Positions 25,534 through 33,432 of a stretch of 64,000 nucleotides of DNA are shown here, piece by piece. The position numbers and the translations under genes were made by a program. The DNA comes from Kiloniellaceae bacterium (GTDB lineage Bacteria > Pseudomonadota > Alphaproteobacteria > Kiloniellales > J153): assembly GCA_021776135.1 (NCBI GenBank), contig JAJFGL010000002.1, positions 124,001 through 188,000 on the forward strand, written 5' to 3'. A model generated the notes under the pieces. That model saw only the letters and a program-made list of their open reading frames with translations, made no database searches and was not told the DNA's origin. Position 1 is the stretch's first letter. Every line of letters begins with the position of its first letter.

Positions 25534-27366
25534 CTAGCTGGCATCCTTCAGGCGGCTTTGCTTTTTGCGGTCGTGGGGGCAAAGCAAGGCCTTGCGCAGA
25601 CGGATCGACTTGGGGGTGACCTCGACTCTTTCGTCGTCGGCGATGTAGGCGATGGCCTGTTCCAGGGACATGACGCGCGGCGTGGTCAGGCGCACCGCTT
25701 CGTCCTTGCCCGAGGCGCGCATGTTGGTCAGTTGCTTGGCCTTCAAGGGGTTGACCTCAAGATCGTTGCCGCGGCTGTGTTCGCCGATGATCATGCCTTG
25801 ATAAACGGCGGTGCCGGCATTCACGAACATGAAGCCGCGGTCTTCCAGGTTCCACAGGGCATAGGGGACGGCGGTGCCCTGCCCGGTGGAAATCAGGACG
25901 CCGGTGCGCCGGCCCTGGATCGGCCCCTTATAGGGCGCGTAGCCGTGAAAGACCCGATTTATGATTCCGGTGCCCCGCGTCGAGGTCAGGAATTCGCCAT
26001 GATACCCGATCAGCCCGCGCGAGGGCGCCAGGAAGCCGATCCGCACCTTGCCGCCGCTGGAGGGGGCCATGCCGGTCATCTCCGCCTTGCGGGCGCTCAT
26101 ACCCTCGACCACGACGCCGGCGTGTTCCTCGTCCACGTCGATCTGCACTTCCTCGATCGGCTCCAGGCGCTGGCCGGTCTTGGGGTCGTCCCGGTACAGG
26201 ACGCGCGGGCGGCTGATGGAAAGCTCATAGCCTTCGCGGCGCATGGTCTCGATCAAAACTCCAAGCTGCAGCTCGCCGCGCCCGGCGACCTCGAAGGCGT
26301 CCCGGTCGGCGGTTTCGCTGACCTGTATGGCGACATTGCCTTCTGCTTCGCGCATCAGGCGGGTGCGGATCATGCGGCTGGTCACCTTGTCGCCCTCGCG
26401 CCCGGCCAGGGGCGAATCGTTGATCGAGAAGGTCATGGCCAGGGTCGGCGGGTCGATGGGCTGGGCCGGGATGGCGCCGTCGAAATCGATATCGCAGATG
26501 GTGTCGGCGACGGTCGCTTCGGCCAGGCCCGCGATGGCGACAATATCGCCCGCTTCGGCCTCTTCGACCGGCACCCGCTTGAGGCCGCGAAAGGCCAGCA
26601 GCTTGGTCAGGCGTCCGCTCTCGACCGGATCGCCGAACTGATGGCGCGCCTTGATCGCCATGTTCACCCGCGCGACCCCGGAATGAATCCGCCCGGTCAA
26701 GACCCGGCCCAGATAAGGGTCGGCCTCCAACAACGTGACCAGCATGGCGAAGGGTTTGTCGCGCTTGCCCTTGGGCGCCGGAACATGGCGGACGATCAAA
26801 TCGAACAGCGGGTTCAGGTTGTCGCGCGGATCGTCCAGATCCTCGATCGCCCAGCCCTGCTTGGCCGAGGCGAAGATCGCCGGAAAGTCGAGCTGTTCCT
26901 CATTGGCGCCCAGAGCGTCGAACAAATCGAAGACCTTGCTGTGGGCGCCGTGGGGGTCGGCGTCGGGCCGGTCGGCCTTATTGATGACCACAATGGGTTT
27001 CAGTCCGCGCGCCAGCGCCTTCATGGTCACGAACTTGGTCTGGGGCATGGGCCCCTCGGCGGCATCGACCAGCAGGACCACGCCATCGACCATGGACAGG
27101 ATGCGCTCGACCTCGCCGCCGAAATCGGCGTGGCCGGGGGTATCGACGATATTGATGCGGACGCCGTTCCAGGTCACCGCCGTGCACTTGGCCAGGATCG
27201 TGATTCCGCGCTCGCGCTCCAGATCGTTGCTGTCCATGGCCCGTTCAACGAGCTGCTCCTTTTCGTGAAAGGTGCCCGATAGGCGCAGGAGTTGATCGAC
27301 CAGGGTGGTCTTGCCGTGATCGACATGGGCGATGATCGCCACGTTGCGCAGCGCGGAGGATGTCAT
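25534..27366 (-). CDS. typA: Translational GTPase TypA/BipA
   Basis: From the ATG at 27366, 610 residues, the family's usual length. G1 [11 protein letters not shown] (about residues 9-19), the switch [17 protein letters not shown]3 [14 protein letters not shown] and G4 [10 protein letters not shown] are intact, followed by domain II and the C-terminal TypA-specific region ([20 protein letters not shown]). TypA is a ribosome-associated GTPase of the EF-G class needed for 50S assembly and growth under cold or other stress. An upstream in-frame ATG (27405) is less likely because the conserved N-terminus begins at [14 protein letters not shown]. Confidence 0.97.
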   Translation of the reverse strand: MTSSALRNVAIIAHVDHGKTTLVDQLLRLSGTFHEKEQLVERAMDSNDLERERGITILAKCTAVTWNGVRINIVDTPGHADFGGEVERILSMVDGVVLLVDAAEGPMPQTKFVTMKALARGLKPIVVINKADRPDADPHGAHSKVFDLFDALGANEEQLDFPAIFASAKQGWAIEDLDDPRDNLNPLFDLIVRHVPAPKGKRDKPFAMLVTLLEADPYLGRVLTGRIHSGVARVNMAIKARHQFGDPVESGRLTKLLAFRGLKRVPVEEAEAGDIVAIAGLAEATVADTICDIDFDGAIPAQPIDPPTLAMTFSINDSPLAGREGDKVTSRMIRTRLMREAEGNVAIQVSETADRDAFEVAGRGELQLGVLIETMRREGYELSISRPRVLYRDDPKTGQRLEPIEEVQIDVDEEHAGVVVEGMSARKAEMTGMAPSSGGKVRIGFLAPSRGLIGYHGEFLTSTRGTGIINRVFHGYAPYKGPIQGRRTGVLISTGQGTAVPYALWNLEDRGFMFVNAGTAVYQGMIIGEHSRGNDLEVNPLKAKQLTNMRASGKDEAVRLTTPRVMSLEQAIAYIADDERVEVTPKSIRLRKALLCPHDRKKQSRLKDAS

Positions 27367-27432
27367 GGTCTTGGACTCTTCGTCAGATGTTGGTCTGGGC
27401 CGCATGGGCGACCCTAGAATGAATACGTTAAC

Positions 27433-28431
27433 TTAAGTACGGCCAAGCCGCTTTTCCACCAGGGCGGCCAGGTCGGCCTCTGGCCGGGCGCCGAAGTGGG
27501 AAATAACCTCGGCGGCGGCGATAGCCCCGATTTGGCCGCAGTCGAATAGGCTCCGTCCCCGGGTATAGCCGTATAGGAAACCGGCGGCGTAGAGATCGCC
27601 GGCCCCGGTGGTGTCGACCACGCGGGTCACTGCTTGCGCATCGACGACGTGGATTTCCTCGCCCGCGCAGATGACCGCGCCCTTATCGCCCCGGGTCAGG
27701 ACCGCGACCTCGCAGTGGCCGCGCACCTGTTGCAAGGCGGCATCGAAACCGGCGGCCTGGTAGAGCGCGCATATCTCCGTCTCGTTGGCGAAGAGGATAT
27801 CGACATGGGCCTCGACCAACTCCAGGAAAGAGTCCCGGTGGCGCTCCACGCAGAAGGGGTCGGACAGGGTTAGCGCCACCCGGCGCCCGGCCTCGTGGGC
27901 GATTTGGGCGGCCTTCACGAAGGCGGCCTTGGCCGGCGGCGCGTCCCAGAGGTAGCCTTCCAGATAGGTTATCTTGGCGCCCGCGATTATCTCGGCGTCC
28001 AAGTCCTCGGGGCCGAGGTCGATCGAGGCGCCCAGAAAGGTGTTCATGGTGCGCTGGGCGTCCGGGGTGACGAAGATCAGGCAGCGCGCGGTCGGCAGCC
28101 CTTGCGTTGCCGCCGGGGTTTCGAAGACCAGGCCGTTGGCGCGGATATCGTGGCGGAAGATACCGCCCAGTTGATCGTTGCGCACCTTGCCGATGAAGGC
28201 CCCTTGCCCGCCCAGGGAGGCGAGGCCGGCCATGGTATTGGCCGCCGAACCGCCCGACATCTCGATCCCGGCGCCCATGGCGGCGTAAAGCTCCTCCGCC
28301 CGCGCGGCGTCGATCAGGGTCATGGCCCCCTTGGGCAGGCCTTGGGCGTCCAAAAAGGCGTCGTCCGCCTGGGAAAGCACGTCGACAATGGCGTTGCCAA
28401 TGCCGACCGCATCAATGGCCTGTCCGGTCAT
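27433..28431 (-). CDS. PfkB-family kinase, adenosine kinase-like
   Basis: A 332-residue ribokinase-fold kinase. The N-terminal IGNAIVDVL and MSGGSAANTMAGLASLGG segments are typical of alphaproteobacterial adenosine kinase-like proteins, and the anion-hole motif DTTGAGDLYAAGFLYG (catalytic Asp after GAG) is intact near residue 275. It probably phosphorylates adenosine or a related nucleoside or sugar; the exact substrate within PfkB enzymes needs assay. It is divergent from the MNT/HEPN module and 66 bp upstream of typA in the same direction. Confidence 0.9.
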   Translation of the reverse strand: MTGQAIDAVGIGNAIVDVLSQADDAFLDAQGLPKGAMTLIDAARAEELYAAMGAGIEMSGGSAANTMAGLASLGGQGAFIGKVRNDQLGGIFRHDIRANGLVFETPAATQGLPTARCLIFVTPDAQRTMNTFLGASIDLGPEDLDAEIIAGAKITYLEGYLWDAPPAKAAFVKAAQIAHEAGRRVALTLSDPFCVERHRDSFLELVEAHVDILFANETEICALYQAAGFDAALQQVRGHCEVAVLTRGDKGAVICAGEEIHVVDAQAVTRVVDTTGAGDLYAAGFLYGYTRGRSLFDCGQIGAIAAAEVISHFGARPEADLAALVEKRLGRT

Positions 28432-28595
28432 GGTCGAGGTATCCGTTGCTTTTAGGGGCTAATGCTAAAGGCGGGGCCAGCCTTAAGCGCCGCCCCGCGC
28501 GCCGGGAGTATAGCCAGGGGCGAGGCGGGGGCAAGGGGGGGGCGTTCAGGATGTCCGCAGCCATCAAATCAGAAAACACCCTTGAATTTTTAGAA

Positions 28596-28631
28596 ATCAG
28601 ATATATCTTATTTTATTATGATATATCTGAT
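28596..28631. promoter_or_regulatory. Dual-palindrome operator upstream of the MNT/HEPN genes
   Basis: A perfect 12-bp inverted repeat, ATCAGATATATC (28596-28607) and GATATATCTGAT (28620-28631), with a 12-base spacer. Each arm contains its own palindrome (AGATATATCT and GATATATC) whose centres are 20 bp apart, about two helical turns. The site lies 16 bp before the likely start codon at 28647 in an unusually AT-rich stretch, as expected for an autoregulatory operator bound by the ribbon-helix-helix-like segment of the antitoxin. Binding is inferred. Confidence 0.7.
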
Positions 28632-28646
28632 AATGGAATCCAAGGC

Positions 28647-29504
28647 ATGATGAAACCACAGACAGTCGATCAGTTGCTGATGGTGCTCCGCTTATTTCGC
28701 GAGCGATATGCGGGGGGCGAACCCCTCCACAAATCTTTTCAGCAGGCCGTTCATGAGGTCGCAAAACAATATATCCGGAAATATTCTACCATCGAGGACG
28801 GGCTCCGGCGGCGCTTGAAGCTGAATGATATTGGCGAGCTTTACGATCTCTTGCAGATCTGGATGGGCGGGCGTCCCGGACCCTTGATGGAACAGCTCAA
28901 GAATGCTTCCAATCCGGCCACGCACGACGAAATCGCGGGTTTCTTCGGTGCCTCTTCCAGCGCGGCTCCAACAGGCGCCAAGCAAGCTTCGCCTAACCTC
29001 CTGGAGGCCAAGCTAACCACTTTCTCATTCCGGCTCCGCGAAAAGGATGCACGCATGTTGCGGGCACTTGCGGAAATCGAAGGCGTATCGCCACCGGAGT
29101 TGATCGGAGGCTTGGTCAAAACCGCGGTCGCGGAGAGGATGAAGCGCGTGGCGCAAGTCATGCTTCGCGATTCCGAAACCTCGGAAATCCGTAGCACCAT
29201 GCGTCAGGAAATACTTAGTGCTATTCGCGACCACAAGGCGGAGTTGAGCGGACTCGGAGTCGCGCGGCTTTCCCTCTTCGGCTCCATGGCGCGCGGCGAT
29301 TGGGACACGGACTCCGACATCGATCTCGCGGTTCGCCTGACGCCGGAATTCTCCAGGGGCGGACTGGACTACTTCGGGCGGATAGAGGCCCTAGAGGAGC
29401 GCTTGACGCAAATCCTGGGCCGCCCCGTCGATTTGATCGAGGAACCGGCGGAGGCGGCACACCTCCAAGAACGGATCGACGCGGAGCGGACCGTTGCCTT
29501 CTAA
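28647..29504 (+). CDS. MNT-type nucleotidyltransferase antitoxin with RHH-like and unknown N-terminal domains
   Basis: Starting at ATG 28647, 285 residues. Residues about 190-285 form a minimal nucleotidyltransferase: GSMARG (212-217), then SDIDLAV with D224 and D226, the metal-binding pair of MntA/MNT antitoxins. Residues about 124-168 (TTFSFRLREKDARMLRALAEIEGVSPPELIGGLVK) look like a ribbon-helix-helix DNA-binding unit. Residues 1-105 are an unrecognised helical domain. Ordinary MNT antitoxins are about 100-150 residues, so this is a three-part protein. I chose 28647 because an earlier in-frame start would place the operator inside the gene. It overlaps the HEPN gene by 11 bases. Confidence 0.75.
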   Translation: MMKPQTVDQLLMVLRLFRERYAGGEPLHKSFQQAVHEVAKQYIRKYSTIEDGLRRRLKLNDIGELYDLLQIWMGGRPGPLMEQLKNASNPATHDEIAGFFGASSSAAPTGAKQASPNLLEAKLTTFSFRLREKDARMLRALAEIEGVSPPELIGGLVKTAVAERMKRVAQVMLRDSETSEIRSTMRQEILSAIRDHKAELSGLGVARLSLFGSMARGDWDTDSDIDLAVRLTPEFSRGGLDYFGRIEALEERLTQILGRPVDLIEEPAEAAHLQERIDAERTVAF

Positions 29505-29844
29505 GAGACCGGCGCGCCGCTTCGAGGATATCGTGAAGAATGTTCGCTCGATTGAAGACTACACCGATGACATGAACCTGTCCGGGTTCATGGTGGACGT
29601 CAAAACCCGCGACGCTGTCGAACGCTGCCTTGAAAGGATTAGTGAGGCGGTTGTTAAGCTTGGCGACGACGCCGCCAAGTTCGCGCCCGGACAGCCGTGG
29701 CAACAAATTCGCGCCCTTGGGAACCGGATACGCCATGAATACGACCGGCTGAGCGCCGAACGGATTTGGGAAATTGTCGAGAACGATCTTCCCGCGCTTA
29801 GAGCGGCATGCGAACAAGCGCTAGAAAATATACGCGGTCGATAA
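29494..29844 (+). CDS. HEPN (HepT/DUF86-like) toxin candidate
   Basis: A 116-residue all-helical DUF86/HepT-like protein: RRFEDIVKNVRSIEDYT at the start, AVERCLERISEAVVKLGDDA, and GNRIRHEYD with H81 and Y83 of the usual RNxLxHxY motif. The Arg that normally precedes Asn is Gly (G76), so the classical R-x4-H RNase centre is altered, although the Tyr that MNT antitoxins AMPylate is kept. The start is TTG at 29494, 11 bases inside the MNT gene; GTG at 29533 is an alternative. With the MNT gene it forms a type VII-like toxin-antitoxin pair. Confidence 0.82.
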   Translation: MPSKRPARRFEDIVKNVRSIEDYTDDMNLSGFMVDVKTRDAVERCLERISEAVVKLGDDAAKFAPGQPWQQIRALGNRIRHEYDRLSAERIWEIVENDLPALRAACEQALENIRGR

Positions 29845-29902
29845 TTCTGCTTGCCTCGCCCACCTTGCCCCCCACCCATCTCTCACGCTAAACCCTCGCG
29901 AT

Positions 29903-30622
29903 ATGTTCTCCGCTCTGGCCAAATCATTCGCGCAGTTGAGCGACCCGTCGTTTCGTCAGGTGTTTTGGCGCTCCGTCTGGTTGTCCCTGGGGGTGTTCAT
30001 CGCGCTTTGGGCCTTGGCCTGGTTCGCGCTTGCTTGGCTGGGCCAGGACTTGGCCATCTGGGTCGGGGAAAGCAATCCCGATAGCACCTGGGTGGTGGTT
30101 TTGGAATGGGCTTACGGCGCCGCCGCCGTGGCCGGGGTCTTGGTCGCCAGCCTGTTCCTGTTTCCGGCGGTCATGGCCGGGGTCATGGCGATCCTTCTGG
30201 ACGACATCGCGGCCGCGGTCGAGCGCAAACACTATCCCCGTCTGCCGCCCGCGCGCGCGCAGCCGGTGGGCGAGGCGATCCTGGCGGGGCTTGCCTTCGC
30301 CGCCGTCGCTTTGGTCCTCAATCTGCTCGCCTTGCCGGTTTATTTGGTTTTGCTGTTCCTGCCGCCCTTCAATTTTTTTGTTTTCTATTTGCTGAACGGT
30401 TATCTATTGGGCCGGGAGTATTTCGAGCTTGTGGCCGTGCGCCGGGTCGAGATCGCGGCGGCGAAGCGCTTGCGGCGGGCCTACCGGGGGCGGGTACTTT
30501 TGGCGGGGGCGGCGATCGCTTTCCTGCTGACCTTGCCGCTGATCAACCTGATCATGCCGATCGTGGCCACCGGCTTCATGCTGCACGTCTTCGAGAGCTT
30601 GCGCCGGCGCGCGGAAGTATAA
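29903..30622 (+). CDS. EI24-domain / CysZ-like membrane protein
   Basis: A 239-residue inner-membrane protein with about five hydrophobic helices. FSALAKSFAQLSDPSFRQVFWRSVWLSLG at the start, the amphipathic LLDDIAAAVERKHYPRLP segment, and FYLLNGYLLGREYFELVAVRR are typical of the EI24/CysZ family. E. coli CysZ imports sulfate; most alphaproteobacterial members are uncharacterised and no sulfur-assimilation genes are nearby, so transport of sulfate is not claimed. It lies 13 bp before a bactofilin gene and probably shares its transcript. Confidence 0.85.
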   Translation: MFSALAKSFAQLSDPSFRQVFWRSVWLSLGVFIALWALAWFALAWLGQDLAIWVGESNPDSTWVVVLEWAYGAAAVAGVLVASLFLFPAVMAGVMAILLDDIAAAVERKHYPRLPPARAQPVGEAILAGLAFAAVALVLNLLALPVYLVLLFLPPFNFFVFYLLNGYLLGREYFELVAVRRVEIAAAKRLRRAYRGRVLLAGAAIAFLLTLPLINLIMPIVATGFMLHVFESLRRRAEV

Positions 30623-30635
30623 GCAAAGGAGCGCT

Positions 30636-31238
30636 ATGTTCAAAAAGCTGCGGCCCGGCCGGTTCTGCGGGCCTGCCAAAGGCAAGACGAACCCGGGGCC
30701 ACCGCCGCGCCTGGAACTGCCGCGCCGCAAAGCCGCCGGCGCCCAAAAGCCGGCGCATTTGAAACCGGTCGGCCAAGCGGGCGCCTCCCCCCGGGCCGAG
30801 AAGCCAAGCCCCGCGCGCCCCGCCGTGCCGGTGCCGCTGGCACAGCCGCCCTCCGCCCGTGGCGCGGCGGTGCAAAGCTTCGGGCGGCTTATGCTGGTCG
30901 GCCCGCGCGTACGTCTTAAGGGCGAGATCCAGGCTTGCGAGCGCCTGGTGATCGAAGGCGCGGTCGAGGGCGAGGTGAGCGCCACCGAACACCTGGAGGT
31001 GGCGCGCGGCGGCCGGTTCCAGGGCAAGGCGCGGATCGAAAGCTGCGCCATAAACGGCGTGTTCGAGGGCGACTTGGAGGTTCGCGGGGTGCTCAGCCTC
31101 AAGGCCAATGGCCGGGTCTCCGGCAAGGTCCGCTACGGCGGGATCGAGATCGAGCGCGGCGGCATTATCGAGGGCGATTTCGCCGCCCAGGGCGCCGCCG
31201 GGGTCCCGGACAGGATCGCCGGCCCCCGGCCGGCTTGA
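30636..31238 (+). CDS. Bactofilin (polymer-forming cytoskeletal protein)
   Basis: Residues about 80-190 form the right-handed beta-helix of bactofilins: LVGPRVRLKGEIQACERLVIEGAVEGEVSATEHLEVARGG with the regular GxxxGxI/V spacing, then ARIESCAINGVFEGDLEVRGVL. The first ~75 residues are a basic, Pro-rich disordered tail and the C-terminus is short, the usual bactofilin layout. Bactofilins polymerise without nucleotide at the inner membrane and recruit envelope proteins. The 200-residue length is normal. It sits directly between an EI24-type membrane gene and a lipoprotein gene. Confidence 0.93.
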   Translation: MFKKLRPGRFCGPAKGKTNPGPPPRLELPRRKAAGAQKPAHLKPVGQAGASPRAEKPSPARPAVPVPLAQPPSARGAAVQSFGRLMLVGPRVRLKGEIQACERLVIEGAVEGEVSATEHLEVARGGRFQGKARIESCAINGVFEGDLEVRGVLSLKANGRVSGKVRYGGIEIERGGIIEGDFAAQGAAGVPDRIAGPRPA

Positions 31239-31266
31239 GCGCTCTTTGATTTTTTTTGATCGCATA

Positions 31267-31731
31267 GTGTCGCGCTGGCTCGCCGGTTTCGTCCTGGCGG
31301 GCGTCCTGACAGCCTGCGAAACCGCGCCTCGCGAGGCGGCGGCCCCCATAGCCGATCCGGCGGCCCCCATAGCTGATCCGGCGGCCCCCATAGCCGAGCC
31401 GGCGCTGGCGCTTCCCATCGAGCCCGATACAACGGCGCCGGAAGTCGCGGCCCTGCCGCCGGAGCCGGTCATCGACGACGACCCGCAACAGCTTTACGGG
31501 CTGGGCCCGGTGGCGCTGGATGGCTTACTGGGCCAGCCGAGCTTGATCCGCATCGAAGCCCCGGCGCGGATTTGGCAATACCGCAGCCAGAGCTGCGTGT
31601 TCGATATATTCCTCTACGAGGAGGCCGGCGGGCCGCGCGTGACCTACATCGAAGCGCGCGACGGCGAGGCGCAAGGGGTCGAGGTCCGGGACTGCCTGAA
31701 CGCGCTGTTGCGGGCGCGCTTGGGGCTCTAA
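31267..31731 (+). CDS. Small lipoprotein with a PIADPAA tandem repeat
   Basis: The GTG at 31267 gives about 154 residues with a lipoprotein signal (RWLAGFVLAGVLTAC, lipobox LTAC). After the Cys there is a Pro/Ala-rich linker containing three copies of a 7-residue unit (AAPIADP), encoded by a 21-bp tandem repeat. The C-terminal domain (LYGLGPVALDGLLGQPSLIRIEAPARIWQYRSQSCVFDIFLYEE) is a pattern seen in small alphaproteobacterial lipoproteins of unknown function, with two cysteines likely disulfide-bonded. The frame continues upstream through the bactofilin 3' end; the lipobox fixes the start (TTG at 31246 is an alternative). Confidence 0.75.
   Translation: MSRWLAGFVLAGVLTACETAPREAAAPIADPAAPIADPAAPIAEPALALPIEPDTTAPEVAALPPEPVIDDDPQQLYGLGPVALDGLLGQPSLIRIEAPARIWQYRSQSCVFDIFLYEEAGGPRVTYIEARDGEAQGVEVRDCLNALLRARLGL
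31339..31401 (+). repeat. 21-bp tandem repeat, three units, in frame
   Basis: Three successive 21-bp units (31339-31359, 31360-31380, 31381-31401) differ by only one or two bases and encode repeated AAPIADP/AAPIAEP in the lipoprotein linker. The near-identity of the copies points to a recent duplication. Confidence 0.9.
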
Positions 31732-32051
31732 GTTTTTTCGTTCCGGTGTTCGATAACTTGAACGATATCCGTGAGTTGGATGTCCGGATAATGCTCACGC
31801 ATACCCTCCAGCAAGACCGCGTCCGGCCAGTCGGCTTCGCGTCCCAGGAACGCGGCGGCTTGGGAAAGTGGCATGTCCGTGCACTGCGTGACCAGGACCA
31901 CGGCCTGCTTGCCGGGGTCTCCCGCGCACACGTAGGTCAGGGGGCCGGGGGCGATTCGCGCCTCCCGCCAGCGGATGGTGGCGGTCTTTTCGCCGCTGAG
32001 AATCATGGGGAACAACCGTGCAACAACGTGCAGTTTCTGCATAGTTTTCAC
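31728..32051 (-). CDS. ASCH-domain protein
   Basis: A 107-residue single-domain protein. The pattern LFPMILSGEKTATIRWREARIAPGPLTYVCAGDPGKQAVVLVTQC is that of the ASCH superfamily (PUA-like beta-barrel; MILSGEKTATIR is the RNA-facing motif), proposed to bind RNA or modified nucleosides. ATG at 32051 or 32042 may be the start. Its stop overlaps by 4 bases the end of the convergent lipoprotein gene. Function unknown; it is encoded next to nth but in a separate frame with a 31-bp gap. Confidence 0.82.
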   Translation of the reverse strand: MKTMQKLHVVARLFPMILSGEKTATIRWREARIAPGPLTYVCAGDPGKQAVVLVTQCTDMPLSQAAAFLGREADWPDAVLLEGMREHYPDIQLTDIVQVIEHRNEKT

Positions 32052-32082
32052 GCTGTAATGTGCTGCTAAGGTATAATTTTTT

Positions 32083-32751
32083 TTACCGTTTTTTCGCGGC
32101 GCGTTTTACCGGCGATTCCAGGGTGGTTTTCGCCTTGTAACCGCACAGATCGGCGATGACGCAAACTTGGCATTCGGGCTTGCGCGCCTTGCAGACATAG
32201 CGCCCGTGCAGGATCAGCCAGTGGTGGGCGTGGAGCATACGGTCCTTGGGAATGCGCTTTACCAGTTTGAGTTCGACCTCCAGCGGGGTCTTGCCGGGGG
32301 CCAGGCCGGTGCGGTTGCCGAGCCGGAAGATGTGGGTGTCCACGGCCATGGTCGGCTGGCCGAAGGCGATGTTCAGAACCACGTTGGCGGTCTTGCGGCC
32401 GACGCCGGGCAGGTCTTGCAGGGCCTCGCGAGTGGCAGGGACTTCGCCGCCGTGGCGTTCGATCAGGAGGCGCGACAAGGCGATGACGTTCTTGGCCTTG
32501 GTGTTGAAGAGGCCGATGGTCTTGATGAAATCCTTCACCCGGCCTTCGCCCAGGGCGAGCATTTTTTCCGGCGTGTCGGCGATTTTAAACAAGGGCCCGG
32601 TGGCCTTGTTGACGCCGGCGTCGGTCGCCTGGGCCGAGAGCACGACCGCGACCAGCAGGGTAAAGGGATTGATATAATCCAGCTCGCCCTTGGGCTCCGG
32701 CAGGGCGGCGGCGAGGCGGTCGAACATGGCGGCGATGGCGGTTTTTTTCAT
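32083..32751 (-). CDS. nth: Endonuclease III (DNA glycosylase/AP lyase)
   Basis: From the ATG at 32751, 222 residues. The helix-hairpin-helix LPGVGRKTANVVLNIAFG carries the catalytic Lys, VDTHIFR carries the catalytic Asp, and the C-terminal C-x6-C-x2-C-x5-C set (CKARKPECQVCVIADLC) binds the 4Fe-4S cluster. The enzyme removes oxidised pyrimidines and nicks the abasic site. The frame runs further upstream, but the added part has no family similarity. The element-rich island begins just upstream. Confidence 0.97.
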   Translation of the reverse strand: MKKTAIAAMFDRLAAALPEPKGELDYINPFTLLVAVVLSAQATDAGVNKATGPLFKIADTPEKMLALGEGRVKDFIKTIGLFNTKAKNVIALSRLLIERHGGEVPATREALQDLPGVGRKTANVVLNIAFGQPTMAVDTHIFRLGNRTGLAPGKTPLEVELKLVKRIPKDRMLHAHHWLILHGRYVCKARKPECQVCVIADLCGYKAKTTLESPVKRAAKKR

Positions 32752-32803
32752 GGCCGGCGAGACTAGCGCGATTCCGCGCCGGGGTGAAGCGGCGCCCGCT
32801 TTA

Positions 32804-32824
32804 GGTAGTGTCTCAGTTTGAAAT
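32804..32824 (+). repeat. Left 21-bp inverted repeat of a putative 4.6-kb island
   Basis: Sequence GGTAGTGTCTCAGTTTGAAAT matches 19 of 21 positions with the reverse complement of 37399-37419. The pair encloses the envelope-gene cluster 33433-37104. It could be a pair of transposon ends or two copies of one dispersed repeat in opposite orientation. Confidence 0.6.
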
Positions 32825-32918
32825 TTGATGGGCTGAGAGCGCAAGGCGGCCTCGGATGTCGGCTAAGCGCATAAAAGCGGTCGCCGTTCCAGTGCGGCGA
32901 GAGAGTCCGGTATTAGCC

Positions 32919-33066
32919 GAGGCTGTTGAAGAACTATTTTGGCGCCCTCTTTGCGCAAGATTGATTCGTGATGTGAAGAATTGACGCAAGGATGATTCGT
33001 TAAAGCCCGGCCTTTGATTCTATCGTTGCGCCGAAGCCCGTACTCTCAGAGTTCTTCAACAGCCTC
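32919..33066. mobile_element. Miniature element B (MITE-like, 148 bp)
   Basis: Perfect 17-bp terminal inverted repeats, GAGGCTGTTGAAGAACT at 32919-32935 and its complement at 33050-33066, flanked by a 4-bp direct repeat AGCC (32915-32918 and 33067-33070). There is no coding capacity, so it would need a transposase supplied elsewhere. The end sequence is unrelated to that of element family A. Confidence 0.82.
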
Positions 33067-33432
33067 AGCCAGACTCGGACATTCGCCGGAGTCTAAATCT
33101 GATCAATTGGGAGGCTTAAATCGACCCTTTTCGGCCGTTCACAATCGTTGGCACGAATGTCAGCTTTCGGATTGTTATCCGGTCGTTCAGCTGCGGCTTA
33201 TAGGTAGGCTGTTGAGTGCTATGGGGAGATATCCGTAAGCAGAGTCGCCGATTCCCCAACCAAGCCAAGAAGCGGACTTTAAGCATCCACGCCTGGCTAA
33301 AGAAAAGGAAATTTCTTGCGGGGAGGTTTTGCTAAACCACCGCGTATCCCGTATCAGTTAATTCTTTGGCGGGACCGGTGTCGCGTTCACCTTGGAACCG
33401 CTTTTGGTCCTGCAAGTCGAGGAGCCGGTTTC

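Larger units (their letters stand above)
32752..33432. other. Gene-poor region holding an island end and a 148-bp miniature element
   Basis: This 681-bp stretch has no convincing gene. It contains the left 21-bp inverted repeat of the possible 4.6-kb island (32804-32824), the miniature element B (32919-33066), and about 370 bp of low-coding, less GC-rich DNA before the glycine-zipper gene. I see no RNA gene in it. Confidence 0.6.

Noticed and set aside
25450-27282. A 610-codon open frame on the plus strand opposite typA
   Set aside because: Its translation has no family pattern, is rich in Gly/Asp/His/Gln in the way of antisense frames of high-GC genes, and it lies entirely over the clear TypA coding sequence.
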